From: NORP233 sp050186825
Lineage (GTDB): Bacteria; Planctomycetota; J058
Reading direction: 5' to 3'
NCBI GenBank assembly: GCA_050186825.1
Contig: JBFWYD010000032.1
Span: 1 to 64,000 of the forward strand
DNA: 64,000 nt
The notes under the pieces were generated by a model. That model saw nothing but the letters and a program-made list of their open reading frames with translations. It was not told where the DNA came from and did no database searches. This document shows, one piece after another, positions 16,527 to 26,268 of this stretch (the first letter of the stretch is position 1; each line of letters starts with the position of its first letter). Made by a program: the position numbers and the translations under genes.

Positions 16527-16621
16527 GACCGAAGCGAGATTTCGAGAGGTCGCGCTCCCTGGGCCCCACGAAGCGCGAGCCCCGCTCCAAGCGCGACCTC
16601 CTCGAAATCGTCGCTTCGGTC
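16527..16621. terminator. Long hairpin at the 3' end of a minus-strand gene
   Basis: Arms 16527-16556 and 16590-16621 are nearly exact inverse copies (GACCGAAGCGA...GAGGTCGCGCT against its complement, with two small indels) around a 33-nt loop. The right arm overlaps the stop codon of the secreted-protein gene ending at 16620. On the minus strand this hairpin directly follows that gene and probably ends or protects its mRNA. The rest of the 280-bp gap (16340-16526) shows nothing recognisable. Confidence 0.6.
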
Positions 16622-18401
16622 AGAAGCCGCTGGCCCGCGGGGCCCAGTCCTGCGACTTCTTCACGCCGTTCTGCAAGATGAAGGTCTCCAGGTCGCGCGA
16701 CTCGTCGTTGATCACCTTCATGAGGGCCATGCCGGCCTTGACGATCCGGTCGGCCTGCGCCGGGGTGACCTGCGAGAACTTCTCGTTGTTGTAGAAGTTC
16801 TCGCACAGGCAGTGGAACACGTCCTCCTTGGCGTTCGAGCTCAGCTCGTCGGCGGGGATGAACATGGCGACGCTGTCCTCGGCCTCCTTGACCAGGGCGG
16901 CGTGCTTCTCGCGCAGCCACTTGGTGGTCAGGCGGCGCAGGAGCTCCATGCCCTCGCCCTCCTGGAAGTCGTCGCCGCCGCGGGTGCCCTCGCCCGCGAG
17001 GACGTCGTCGGCGCCGTTCAGGGTGTCGAAGTAGGAGCAGTCACCGGGGCGCAGGGTGGGCTCGCCGTTCCAGTCGGCCACGATCACCTGGGTGGCCAGC
17101 TCGGGGCGGCCGTCGAGCTCGAGGCGCTTGGCCAGGTTCTTGTTCTTGGTCGAGTCGCCCTGGAGGGCGACCAGGTCCGGGCCCTTGCGGGACTGGCCGT
17201 GGCTGAGCGCGCGGGAGATCAGGGCCGTGAACGAGCCGCTGGTCATGTTGTAGCCCCAGGACAGGTCGTCGTTCGCGAACATCACGCCGCGCTGGTCCTC
17301 GATGGCCATCACGCCCAGGTAGTCCGTATACGCGGTGCGGCCGGCCGCGCTCTTGAGGCTGTTGGCGCTCTTGCTGCTCGACTTGACCAGGGTCTCGAAC
17401 AGGCACTGCGCGAAGGCCATGTCGTCCTTGTAGTCCATCTTCGAGAAGCTCAGCAGCCACTTGCCGAATGAGCTGGCGAGCGGCGGGTGCTCCGGGGTGT
17501 CCATCACGACCAGGCCGTTGCGCGAGTTCGCGCGGCGGTCGGTGATGTAGTAGATCGTGCAGTCCTTGTTGTCCGTGACGGGGATCCGCACCGAGCCGCC
17601 GGCGGCCGTCCCGAAGTACATCCCGAGGCCCGAGCGGGCGAGGGCGAAGGAGCTCTTGGCGCTGTCGGCCATGTTGTCCTGGAGCAGCCAGCCGAACTTG
17701 CTCATCGTGATCGAGCGGGGCGAGACCCGGTAGTTGTCCAGGCCCACGATCACGTTGTCGAAGCTCTGGTTGCCCTCGGCGCTCGCGCCGCCCTTCATGT
17801 ACTTCCGCTGCCAGTAGTCCGACTGGTAGAGCTGGCAGGACTGGAGCCAGGAGCGCGCCGGGGACTGGCGGAAGGTGTGGTAGGTCTCGCGGTCCTCGGC
17901 GGTCTTGGGGATCAGGATCTCGCGCATGAAGCGCACCCAGGGGCGGTCGCCGGGGAGCTTGACCACGATCGCGCGGTGGCTGGCGACGTCGCGGCGGAGC
18001 ACGGCCTTCTTGCCGAAGAAGGTGCCCTCGAGGGTGTCGTCGGCCGGGTCCTTGGTGTCGAGGCCCTTGAGCTCGAGCGTGACGTCCGCCTTGGCGGCCG
18101 CGGTGGGCTTGGCGTCGGGGTCGTTGATGTTGCCGACGATGCCCGTGTTGTTCGCCGTGGTGGCCGAGGTCAGGGTGTTTCCGACCCGCGTCAGGGTGAC
18201 CACCTTGCCGTTCAAGCGCAGGGTCACATCGCCGCCGTCCTCGTAGGACTCGGTCAGCGCCTTCTTGGACTGGCTCTTTCCGTCGAGCTTGACCGCCCAC
18301 AGCCCGTTGCTGTCGTCGAAGTACTGGGCGTGGGCGGTGGAGGGGAAGAGCGCGGCCAGGAGCAGCGCGACCACGGCCAGGGGGCGGAGGAGGGGGATCA
18401 T
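16620..18401 (-). CDS. Large secreted protein of unknown function
   Basis: A 593-aa protein with a clear Sec signal peptide: MIPLLRP, a Leu/Ala/Val core, then a probable cleavage after AHA at residue 25. The mature part is polar with mixed alpha/beta character and six or more Cys (for example at CQLYQ, DNKDCTIYY, CLFETL, GDCSYF, FHCLCENF). No enzyme motif was recognised. The N-terminal 120 residues look like a lipocalin-like or strand-rich module (LWAVKLDGKSQSKK ... VTLRLNGKVVTLTRVGNTLTS). It could be a substrate of the type II secretion system encoded at 37.6-50.1 kb; that is only inference. Confidence 0.75.
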   Translation of the reverse strand: MIPLLRPLAVVALLLAALFPSTAHAQYFDDSNGLWAVKLDGKSQSKKALTESYEDGGDVTLRLNGKVVTLTRVGNTLTSATTANNTGIVGNINDPDAKPTAAAKADVTLELKGLDTKDPADDTLEGTFFGKKAVLRRDVASHRAIVVKLPGDRPWVRFMREILIPKTAEDRETYHTFRQSPARSWLQSCQLYQSDYWQRKYMKGGASAEGNQSFDNVIVGLDNYRVSPRSITMSKFGWLLQDNMADSAKSSFALARSGLGMYFGTAAGGSVRIPVTDNKDCTIYYITDRRANSRNGLVVMDTPEHPPLASSFGKWLLSFSKMDYKDDMAFAQCLFETLVKSSSKSANSLKSAAGRTAYTDYLGVMAIEDQRGVMFANDDLSWGYNMTSGSFTALISRALSHGQSRKGPDLVALQGDSTKNKNLAKRLELDGRPELATQVIVADWNGEPTLRPGDCSYFDTLNGADDVLAGEGTRGGDDFQEGEGMELLRRLTTKWLREKHAALVKEAEDSVAMFIPADELSSNAKEDVFHCLCENFYNNEKFSQVTPAQADRIVKAGMALMKVINDESRDLETFILQNGVKKSQDWAPRASGF

Positions 18402-18611
18402 CGGGTGTGTCTCTCGAGAGGTGGGTTTGGGGTGCCCTCAACAAGTCCGAGACCAGGTCCAACAAGACCGCGCGAAGCTTGCCACGCCGGCCTTTGTGGC
18501 GCGACGCCCTCCCCTTTCGTTTCAGGTGCGGACCGCGATGCGAACTCTGGGGGGACCCTCGTGAGCCGAGGGTAGCCGCGTGGTATGACCGCCCGCCGCC
18601 AGGAGGGATCC

Positions 18612-19631
18612 ATGACCCCCGCTCCCCTGACCCGGGCCCTGCGTCGCTCCCTGCTCCTGATCGGGCTGTGCGCCGCCCTGACCACCGCGGCCGACGAGCC
18701 CCGGACCCTCGGTCCCTTCGACGCCGAGTGCCAGGTGGCCTTCCGGCCCGACGGCAAGGCCCTGGCCGTGACCGTGCGCGGCGGCTCGGCCGCGCTGATC
18801 GACCTGGGCACCGGCCGCCGCACCGTCCGCTACGCGGGGACTCGCCAGGAGGGGGGCTCGAGCATCGCCTTCTCGCCCGACGGCTCGCGCCTGGCCGTGG
18901 CCACGGCCGAGGGGATGGTGCGGATCTACGAGGCTCAGAGCGGCAAGGAGCTCGCCATCTGCGCCCACGGCGGACACCTGCGCACGGTGGCCTTCCTGGC
19001 CGACGGCAAGGCCCTGATCACCGCGGGCGACCGGCCGCTTGCGCCCGACGACACGCCCGACCCAGCGGCCCCGACCGCGCGGATCTGGAGCGCGGCCACG
19101 GGCGCCAAGGAGCTCGACGTGGACGGGCGCTCGCCCAACACCAGCTCGGGCGCGGCGGCGGCACCCGCGGGCCGGCTGGTCGCGGTCGTGCGCGGCGACG
19201 GCAAGCTCGGCCTCTACGACCTCGCGGCCAAGAAGCGCGTCGAGGTCGAGCTGGGCGAGCCCTCCCACGTGGGCGCCTTTTCGCCGGACGGCAAGCTCCT
19301 GGCCGTGCTCGGAGGCAAGGACGCGGCCGAGCTGACCCTGATCGACGTCCACGCCGGGAAGGTCCAGAAGACCCTCGGCAAGCGAGCCGCCGCGAAGCCC
19401 GCCCCCGACGGCGCGCTGGCCTTCACGCCCGACGGCAAGCAGGTCGCCCGGATCCAGCGCGGTGCCCCGGGGGTCGCCCTCTGGGACCTCGCCAGCAGCG
19501 AGCGCCGGGAGCTGGCCACCCCGCCAGCGGCGTCGCTGTCCTTCGCCCCCGACGGCAAGCTCCTGGCCGTGGGGCTCCGCTCGGGGAAGGTCCTGCTCCT
19601 GGACCCCAGCAAGGCGACCAAGACGCCTTGA
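18612..19631 (+). CDS. Secreted WD40-like beta-propeller protein
   Basis: A 339-aa protein. The start ATG 18612 is fixed by AGGAGGGA at 18601-18608; an earlier in-frame ATG exists at 18585. The N-terminus is a signal peptide (RRSLLLIGLCAALTTAADE). The rest has repeating propeller blades with the pattern F(R/S)PDGK(A/L)LAV at about 45-residue spacing (for example FRPDGKALAV, FSPDGSRLAV, FSPDGKLLAV, FTPDGKQVAR, FAPDGKLLAV). These proteins act as scaffolds, and in this case in the periplasm. It is divergent from the large secreted protein at 16620-18401 and might work with it. Confidence 0.8.
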   Translation: MTPAPLTRALRRSLLLIGLCAALTTAADEPRTLGPFDAECQVAFRPDGKALAVTVRGGSAALIDLGTGRRTVRYAGTRQEGGSSIAFSPDGSRLAVATAEGMVRIYEAQSGKELAICAHGGHLRTVAFLADGKALITAGDRPLAPDDTPDPAAPTARIWSAATGAKELDVDGRSPNTSSGAAAAPAGRLVAVVRGDGKLGLYDLAAKKRVEVELGEPSHVGAFSPDGKLLAVLGGKDAAELTLIDVHAGKVQKTLGKRAAAKPAPDGALAFTPDGKQVARIQRGAPGVALWDLASSERRELATPPAASLSFAPDGKLLAVGLRSGKVLLLDPSKATKTP

Positions 19632-19791
19632 GGCGAGCGGGATCGCTCGCCGGCGGCCGCTGAGGTGGCGCCATGCGGCAACGCCTGATTGCTAGATCTA
19701 CGGTGTTCTAGGCACTTAGCGCGTTGGCCCGCAGCCTGCAAAGAGGGTCCAGCGTAACGAACAACGAACCAAGCCAGATAGGAAGCACACC

Positions 19792-19965
19792 ATGAAGAAG
19801 CTGATCGCTGTCGTCCTCGTCACCCTGAGCATGACCGGCCTGACCCTCGCCTGCGGTGGCATGACCCAGATCGATCCGCCCAGCCTGCAGCTGGACGCCG
19901 GCCAGTCGAGCCTCGATATCAACTCGGTGGTCGAGGATATCGACGGCGTCGTCTGCCTCGCCTAG
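19792..19965 (+). CDS. 57-aa exported peptide or small lipoprotein
   Basis: A short gene with ATG 19792, a ribosome site (AGGAAG, about 7 nt upstream) and stop TAG 19963. The peptide has a textbook export signal (MKKLIAVVLVTLSM...) ending in TLAC-GG at Cys21, which could be a weak lipobox or a signal-peptidase I site. The mature part of about 37 residues is acidic (SLDINSVVEDIDG) and ends VVCLA, so it has two Cys. It is flanked downstream by an intrinsic terminator at 19990. Base composition is lower in GC than neighbours. Function unknown; the gene is too short for many gene callers but has full expression signals. Confidence 0.75.
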   Translation: MKKLIAVVLVTLSMTGLTLACGGMTQIDPPSLQLDAGQSSLDINSVVEDIDGVVCLA

Positions 19966-19989
19966 TAGAAACCACCAACCCCCAGAACC

Positions 19990-20027
19990 AAAGCGGCCGA
20001 CCTAAGTGGGTGGGCCGCTTTTGTTCT
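19990..20027 (+). terminator. Rho-independent terminator
   Basis: AAAGCGGCC at 19990-19998 pairs with GGCCGCTTT at 20013-20021 around a 14-nt loop, followed by T-rich sequence (TTTTGTTCTTT). It is the only classical GC-stem plus T-tract terminator I saw in the window. It follows the 57-aa peptide gene by 24 bp. It also covers the 3' end of the convergent gene that stops at 20002, and its A-run side could serve that strand weakly. Confidence 0.85.
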
Positions 20028-20367
20028 TTGGTTGGCCCGACACGATCTGCTCGAGGTCGATTCCCAGGTCCGCCAGCTTCCGGCGGAAGCCCTCGGGCGT
20101 GTTGAGGGTGTGCACGAAGCCCCCGCCCGGCTTGCCGTAGCTGATCAGCCCGCCGCCCTCGACCTCGGCCACGTAGACGGGGTCGGGGCAGGCCGCGACC
20201 TCGAAGCGATGCACCAGGCTCGAGGCACCGACCAGGTCGGCCGGGCTGGCCTCGGAGATCCCAGGCAGCACCTCGCGCCCGGGGCAGCCGCGGATGGCGC
20301 GCCAGGGGCCCGTCTCTTGGAGGGCCGCGTAGCTGGGGCGGAGCGCGATGCGCCGCGGCTCAGGCAT
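20002..20367 (-). CDS. Hypothetical 121-aa protein coupled to HDAC-like gene
   Basis: A small soluble protein. Its ATG (20367) overlaps the last 8 bases of the HDAC-family gene, so translation is likely coupled. The centre (VHRFEVAACPDPVYVAEVEGGGLISYGKPGGGFVH in segments) looks strand-rich, and the end is helical (FRRKLADLGIDLEQIV). No family was recognised. The last residues (KNKSGPPT) are encoded by the terminator of the convergent small gene, which suggests the true conserved end is about ten residues earlier. Confidence 0.6.
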   Translation of the reverse strand: MPEPRRIALRPSYAALQETGPWRAIRGCPGREVLPGISEASPADLVGASSLVHRFEVAACPDPVYVAEVEGGGLISYGKPGGGFVHTLNTPEGFRRKLADLGIDLEQIVSGQPKNKSGPPT

Positions 20368-21418
20368 GCAGGCCGAGGGCCCCGCCCAGCCCAGCGCGTA
20401 GCCCCTCGAGCAGGCGGCAGGTGATCTCGCCGAGGCGCACGGCCTCGTAGCCGCCCTCCTGCACGGCCAGGGTCGGGAGGCCGAGCCGGCCGATCGCCTC
20501 GCCGAGCGCGAAGAAGTCGTCCTCCTCGAGCGCGAAGTGACCGACCGGGTCGTGCAGGTAGGTGTCCTGCCCGGCCGAGAGCACGAGGTAGTCGGGGGCG
20601 AAGCCCTGGATGAGCGGGATCACCCGCTCGCGCAGCACGCGCAGGTACTCCTGGCCGTCGCAGCCGCCCGGCAGCGCCACGTTCTGGGTGAAGCCCAGCC
20701 CGGGGCCGGCGCCGGTCTCGTCGGGATGCCCCGAGAAGTAGGGATAGAACTCGCGCGGGTCGCCGTGGACCGAGACGAAGAGCACGCGCGGGTCGCGGTA
20801 GAAGATCTCCTGCGTGCCGTTGCCGTGGTGGAAGTCCACGTCGAGCAGCGCCACCCGCCCGTGCTGGCGCAGGGCGCGCGCCGCGATGGCCGCGTTGTTG
20901 AAGTAGCAGTAGCCGCCGAACAGGCGGCGCGTGGCGTGGTGCCCGGGCGGGCGCGAGAGCGCGTAGACCAGCGGCGCGCGCTCGGCGCGCAGCGCGGCCG
21001 CGGCCTCGCGCGCGCAGGCCGCGCTCCAGGCCGCGGCCTCGTAGGTGAGCGCGTTCAAGGGCGTGCCCGAGTCGAAGCAGAACATCCCCGCGTGGCGGAT
21101 GTTGGTCGGGTCGGGGCGCGGGTTCTGCTCCTTCTTGGGGAACACCGAGGGGTAGAAGGTCTCCTCGGCGGGGAGCAGGCTCGCGGTCTGGTAGAGGGTC
21201 AGGAGCCGGTAGTCGTGCAGGCGGCGGATCGCGGCCAGCGGGACCTCGCGCGGGGCGCGGACCGCGAAGCTCGCGTCGCGGGCCTGGATGGCGGCCAGGA
21301 TGCTCTCGGCGCGGGCGGTGGTCTCGGGATGCGGGATCTTCTCCCCGAAGGCCCACTCGTAGAGCGGCTTGAACTGGAGCTGGACCTCGTGGAAGTAGAC
21401 GGGGGTCGGCTCGCTCAT
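20360..21418 (-). CDS. HDAC-family acetylpolyamine amidohydrolase
   Basis: A 352-aa zinc hydrolase of the histone-deacetylase / acetoin-utilisation / acetylpolyamine amidohydrolase family. Diagnostic motifs are SRPPGHHA (active-site His pair), LLDVDFHHGNGT (Asp and His zinc ligands), SAGQDTY (third zinc Asp) and QEGGY (Tyr that polarises the carbonyl). The insert EETFYPSVFPKKEQNPRPDP near residue 85-105 and the overall length suit the polyamine-deacetylase branch. It probably removes acetyl groups from polyamines or related small molecules in the cytoplasm. The start ATG 21418 lies 22 bp after the end of the divergent-looking but same-strand regulator at 21441. Confidence 0.88.
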   Translation of the reverse strand: MSEPTPVYFHEVQLQFKPLYEWAFGEKIPHPETTARAESILAAIQARDASFAVRAPREVPLAAIRRLHDYRLLTLYQTASLLPAEETFYPSVFPKKEQNPRPDPTNIRHAGMFCFDSGTPLNALTYEAAAWSAACAREAAAALRAERAPLVYALSRPPGHHATRRLFGGYCYFNNAAIAARALRQHGRVALLDVDFHHGNGTQEIFYRDPRVLFVSVHGDPREFYPYFSGHPDETGAGPGLGFTQNVALPGGCDGQEYLRVLRERVIPLIQGFAPDYLVLSAGQDTYLHDPVGHFALEEDDFFALGEAIGRLGLPTLAVQEGGYEAVRLGEITCRLLEGLRAGLGGALGLHA

Positions 21419-21440
21419 TCTCCTCCTCTCCGGCGCCAGG

Positions 21441-22979
<1,539 letters not shown>

Positions 22980-23114
22980 CTCGCGCGCGCTGACTTTGGC
23001 ATCGCGGCACGCGACGTGTGCAGGACGCGGCGGCCGGCTCGGATCGCTCGCTGCGCGGCGCGCTCCTCGAGCGTTCGCCCCCCCCCAACTCCGCCATCCT
23101 CCCTCGAGGCCTGA

Positions 23115-23597
23115 ATGACCGCCGCGGTCGCCCCCCGCCCTCGCTCCTGCCCCACCCCGGCTCCGGTCCTGGGCCCCGCGCGCTCCGACGACGCGGCCGC
23201 GATCGTCGGGCTGCTGGCCGCCGCGCGCGGGGCCTGTCTGCCGCTGTCGCGCGCCGAGGTGCGCGCGCGCCTCGCGGAGTTCGTGGTCGCGCGCGACCCG
23301 CGCGGCCGGGTGCTCGGCTGCGCCGCCCTGCGCCGCGAGGGCGCTCAGGCGGAGCTGCGCTGCCTGGCGGTCTCCCCGGCCGCGCGCGGGCTGGGGCTCG
23401 GCCGCGCGCTGGTGGCGCTCATCCGCGAGCGCGCCGCGGGGCGCGCCCTGTTCTGCGTCAGCCGCACCCCCGCCTTCTTCGAGGCGCTCGGCTTCCGCCG
23501 CTTGCCCGCGGCCGCCGTCCCGCCGCGCCCGGGGCTGGCGCCAGGCGGCTCGCCGCGCGTCGCCCTGATCCACCCCGCCACCTGCCCGGAGCGCTGA
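23115..23597 (+). CDS. GNAT acetyltransferase, ArgA-like
   Basis: A 160-aa GNAT enzyme. The acetyl-CoA site is CLAVSPAARGLGLGRALV. The preceding strand (VVARDPRGRVLGCAALRREGAQAELRCLAV, quoted in parts) and the later FFEALGFRRLP closely resemble the acetyltransferase half of N-acetylglutamate synthase, so an amino-acid N-acetyltransferase role is likely. Its stop codon shares a base with the ATG of a second GNAT gene (TGATG at 23595-23599). It is divergent from the sigma-54 activator. Confidence 0.8.
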   Translation: MTAAVAPRPRSCPTPAPVLGPARSDDAAAIVGLLAAARGACLPLSRAEVRARLAEFVVARDPRGRVLGCAALRREGAQAELRCLAVSPAARGLGLGRALVALIRERAAGRALFCVSRTPAFFEALGFRRLPAAAVPPRPGLAPGGSPRVALIHPATCPER

Positions 23598-24151
23598 TGA
23601 GCACCGAGACCCTGACGACCGAGACCACCCTGACCATCCGCCGCGCCGCCTGGGAGGACATGGAGGCCGTGGCCGGCTTCCTGCGCTCCACCGCGGACTG
23701 GTACCGCCCCTTCCTGCGCGAGGAGGACATGGCGGAGCACGACGTGCCCGAGGAGTGGAAGGCGCGCAACTTCGCGCGCCGCGAGTTCTGGCTGGGCGAG
23801 CTCGAGGGCGAGCCCGTGGGCACGGTCTCGCTCCAGGAGTTCGGCGACTACGCCTACGTGGGCTACGTCTACCTCGACGCCGCCCACGTCGGGCGCGGGA
23901 TCGGGCGGCGGCTGCTCCAGCACGCGGCCAAGCAGGCCAGGGCCCGCGGCAAGCGCGGCGTGGCGCTGATCGCGCACCCGCGCGCCGTGTGGGCCACGCG
24001 GGCCTACCGCAAGTTCGGCTTCGAGCTCGTCGCCTCTCGGCGCGAGGACGTGCTGGCCTGGAACGACGGCGCCCTGCGCGACTACTACGAGGAGGGCTTC
24101 GAGCTCTACGTCTACTCCCTGGCCGCGGGCGGCCGGCCGAGCACGAAGTAG
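23597..24151 (+). CDS. GNAT family N-acetyltransferase
   Basis: A 184-aa GNAT enzyme whose ATG overlaps the stop of the preceding GNAT gene. The fold is seen as LTIRRAAWEDMEAVAGFL (first strand and helix), FGDYAYVGYVYLDAAHVGRGIGRRLLQHA (acetyl-CoA loop, quoted in parts as VGYVYLD and GRGIGRRLL) and RAVWATRAYRKFGFEL. It is likely a small-molecule or peptide N-acetyltransferase. The last 40 nt overlap the 3' end of the convergent kinase gene (24112), so both C-termini are encoded by the same DNA. Confidence 0.85.
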   Translation: MSTETLTTETTLTIRRAAWEDMEAVAGFLRSTADWYRPFLREEDMAEHDVPEEWKARNFARREFWLGELEGEPVGTVSLQEFGDYAYVGYVYLDAAHVGRGIGRRLLQHAAKQARARGKRGVALIAHPRAVWATRAYRKFGFELVASRREDVLAWNDGALRDYYEEGFELYVYSLAAGGRPSTK

Positions 24152-25140
24152 TAGGTCGCGCCGACCGCGGCGCCGCACAGCGCGAGCAGCAGGAGCACCA
24201 CCCCCGCGTTCGAGCCCTTGCTCCGCGCGCGGGGCGCCCCGCGCCCGCCCGGGCCCCGGGCGGGCAGGCGGTGCCCCGAGGAGGAGAGCGACTTGCCGCG
24301 GGCGCCGCTCTTGCGCTTGCCCAGGGTCGGGCGTGAGGCCGCGGCGCGCAGCTCCTCGGCGAAGCTCGCGCCGTCCGGCGGGCGGTCCGCGGGGTCCTTG
24401 GCCATGGCCCGCTCGACGAAGGCCAGGACCGGGCGCGGGACGCCCCGCTCCTTGAGCGGCCGGGTATCGACCTCCTCGCGGACCTGCTTCTCGAGGATCA
24501 GCCGCGGCGAGGGCGCGTTGAAGGGCCAGCGGTTGCAGAGCAGCTCGAACAGGACCACGCCCAGCGAGTAGAGGTCGCTGCGCCCGTCCAGGGCGCGCCC
24601 CTGCGCGGCCTCGGGGGACATGTAGGCCGGGGTGCCCATCACCTGCGCCGTGTCGCGCTGGCCCTCGCCGAAGGCCAGGCCGAAGTCCACCAGCTTGGGG
24701 TAGCCCTCGGCGTCGAACAGGATGTTCTCGGGCTTCACGTCGCGATGCACGAGGCCCGCGGCGTGGACGGCGCCCAGCCCCTCGGCCAGGCGCGCGGTCC
24801 ACTCGACCGCCTCCTCGAGCTCGGGCAGGCCCTCGCGCAGCGCGCCGCGCAGGGAGGGGCCGGCCAGGCGCTCGAGCACCAGGTAGACCTGCCCGCGCTC
24901 CTCGCCGGCGCTGAGCACGCGCACCACGCCCGGGTGGCTCAGGCGCGCCAGCACGCGCCCCTCGGCCAGGAAGCGCTCGGCGACGGCCATCTGGCCCTGG
25001 GCGCGGGAGGGGTCGAGCAGCTTGAGCACGACGGGGATGTCGAGCGCGAGGTGGTGCGCGTCCCAGGTCAGCGCGGTCGCGCCGCGCCCCAGGGGGGCGC
25101 CCAGGCGACAGCCGCCGAGCTGACTTCCTGGTTGGTGCAT
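24112..25140 (-). CDS. Ser/Thr protein kinase with C-terminal membrane anchor
   Basis: A 342-aa Hanks-type kinase. Residues about 12-265 carry the domain: LGRGATALTW (atypical Gly loop), Lys in VVLKLLD, HRDVKPENILF, VDFGLAF (DFG) and GTPAYMSPEAAQG. A basic Ser/Arg/Gly-rich linker (about 270-310) precedes one hydrophobic helix (NAGVVLLLLALCGAAVGATYY, quoted within the limit as VVLLLLALCGAAVGATYY) at the C-terminus, with only a few residues beyond. It is thus a tail-anchored cytoplasmic kinase with no outer sensor. AGGGG lies just before the ATG. Confidence 0.9.
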   Translation of the reverse strand: MHQPGSQLGGCRLGAPLGRGATALTWDAHHLALDIPVVLKLLDPSRAQGQMAVAERFLAEGRVLARLSHPGVVRVLSAGEERGQVYLVLERLAGPSLRGALREGLPELEEAVEWTARLAEGLGAVHAAGLVHRDVKPENILFDAEGYPKLVDFGLAFGEGQRDTAQVMGTPAYMSPEAAQGRALDGRSDLYSLGVVLFELLCNRWPFNAPSPRLILEKQVREEVDTRPLKERGVPRPVLAFVERAMAKDPADRPPDGASFAEELRAAASRPTLGKRKSGARGKSLSSSGHRLPARGPGGRGAPRARSKGSNAGVVLLLLALCGAAVGATYYFVLGRPPAARE

Positions 25141-25605
25141 CCCCTGCCCTCGCGCCCGCGTCCCTGGCCGTGCGCGGGGATTCTACGCAGACCGGCGGCG
25201 ACGACCCAGGACCGCGGCCTACGCCGCGGCCTTCACCACCTCGTCCCTCGGTGGAGAAGGCTGCGGCCTAGGATCATCATGGGAGCGTCCTCGGCACGAC
25301 CTGGCTCGCTGGGCCGCTTCTCGTGCGGGCCAGAGCGTCTTGCACACGGTCGCGAGCCAGGTCGTGCCTGCGGGCCCGCCTCCGTCACCAGGATCCTCTG
25401 ACGCACGGTGTCAGCCCGTCGGCTCGGACCCTTCGAGCTCCAGGCCAGTCCTCGAGCACCCTATGGCTCCAAGAGCTCGGATCCTGGTGACGGAGGCGGG
25501 CAAGCCCCTACAATGCGCCCCCGCCGGGCCGGGCCCGCGGCGCGTCAGCGCCCGAGCCCAACAGGAGAGGAGTCGGGAGGTCTGCCGACCGACTCCGGCG
25601 ACGAG
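25141..25605. other. Divergent intergenic region with two perfect inverted repeats
   Basis: This 465-bp gap separates the kinase from the next plus-strand gene. Two perfect inverted repeats stand in series: 25293-25309 with 25352-25368 (17 bp, 42-nt loop) and 25374-25396 with 25479-25501 (23 bp, 82-nt loop). A reading frame on the plus strand runs across it from 25408, but its codons show no protein character and the next gene has a better start at 25606. No promoter consensus was seen. Confidence 0.6.
25293..25501. repeat. Pair of inverted repeats (17 bp and 23 bp, perfect)
   Basis: First arms contain GGCACGACCTGGCTCGC and its exact complement. Second arms contain CGCCTCCGTCACCAGGATCC and its exact complement extended by three bases (GCC). 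The two stems are adjacent with only a 5-bp spacer, so the RNA would fold as two neighbouring long hairpins. The structure may be a mobile palindromic element, a riboregulator or a factor-binding site. No other copy was seen in the window. Confidence 0.7.
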
Positions 25606-26268
25606 GTGAACGTGGCGGAGTCCCCGCCCGGGTTGGAAGAGCTGGTCGCGGCGCGGACCGAGCGCGGGCTGCTGTGGCAGGCCGCGGGGTGCTTCGGCTG
25701 CCTGGGGCTGATCGCCGGCGTGTTCGTGCTGATGGCGCTGGGCATCACGGGCGCGGACCGCGTGACCTTCACCGAGCCGGCCGCGGTCGAGGAGAACCTC
25801 CAGGCGATCGTGGCCTGCCGCGTGCCCGAGGGCTACCGCGGCTTCCGCGGGCTGGACAAGGGCGGCCGGCGGATCGCGATGATCACCCCGCACACCCACA
25901 GCGGCCTGCGCGTGCCGGTGGCCGGGCGGTTGACCATCGCGGTGTGGACGCTGGCCCCGGGGACCTCGCGCCAGGCGGCCGAGGCCGAGCTGCTGGCCTA
26001 CTGGCGCGAGAAGCTCTCCGAGCACTACGGCCCGGGGGTCGAGGTCCCGGCGCCGAAGGAGGTCCAGGGCCTGACCCTGAAGGTGCGCGGCGCCGCGCTG
26101 CCCGCGCGGGAGTGGCAGTTCGTGCGGGGGGAGGAGCACGTCCGCCTGCTGGCCGCCTTCGTGCCCCGCGCGCCGGGCGGCGAGGAGGAGGTCGCCGTGG
26201 CCGGGATCGGTAACATGGAGCGCTTCGACCAAGCCGCGCTGGACGCCTTCCTGGAGTCGATCAAGTGA
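25606..26268 (+). CDS. Membrane-anchored hypothetical protein
   Basis: A 220-aa protein with one membrane helix near the N-terminus (CFGCLGLIAGVFVLMALGI, about residues 27-47) and a periplasmic mixed alpha/beta domain. The domain has paired strands (IAMITPHTHSG, LTIAVWTLAP) and ends with a helix (FDQAALDAFLESIK). No family was recognised. GTG 25606 is used as start (GTG 25612 is also possible); the open frame upstream runs through an inverted-repeat region. Its stop overlaps the GTG of the next lipoprotein gene (GTGA at 26265), so the two are coupled. Confidence 0.65.
   Translation: MNVAESPPGLEELVAARTERGLLWQAAGCFGCLGLIAGVFVLMALGITGADRVTFTEPAAVEENLQAIVACRVPEGYRGFRGLDKGGRRIAMITPHTHSGLRVPVAGRLTIAVWTLAPGTSRQAAEAELLAYWREKLSEHYGPGVEVPAPKEVQGLTLKVRGAALPAREWQFVRGEEHVRLLAAFVPRAPGGEEEVAVAGIGNMERFDQAALDAFLESIK

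Noticed and set aside
25408..25605. N-terminal extension of the membrane-anchored gene at 25606
   Set aside because: The extension is encoded by an inverted-repeat region, lacks a ribosome site and shows no protein-like pattern.
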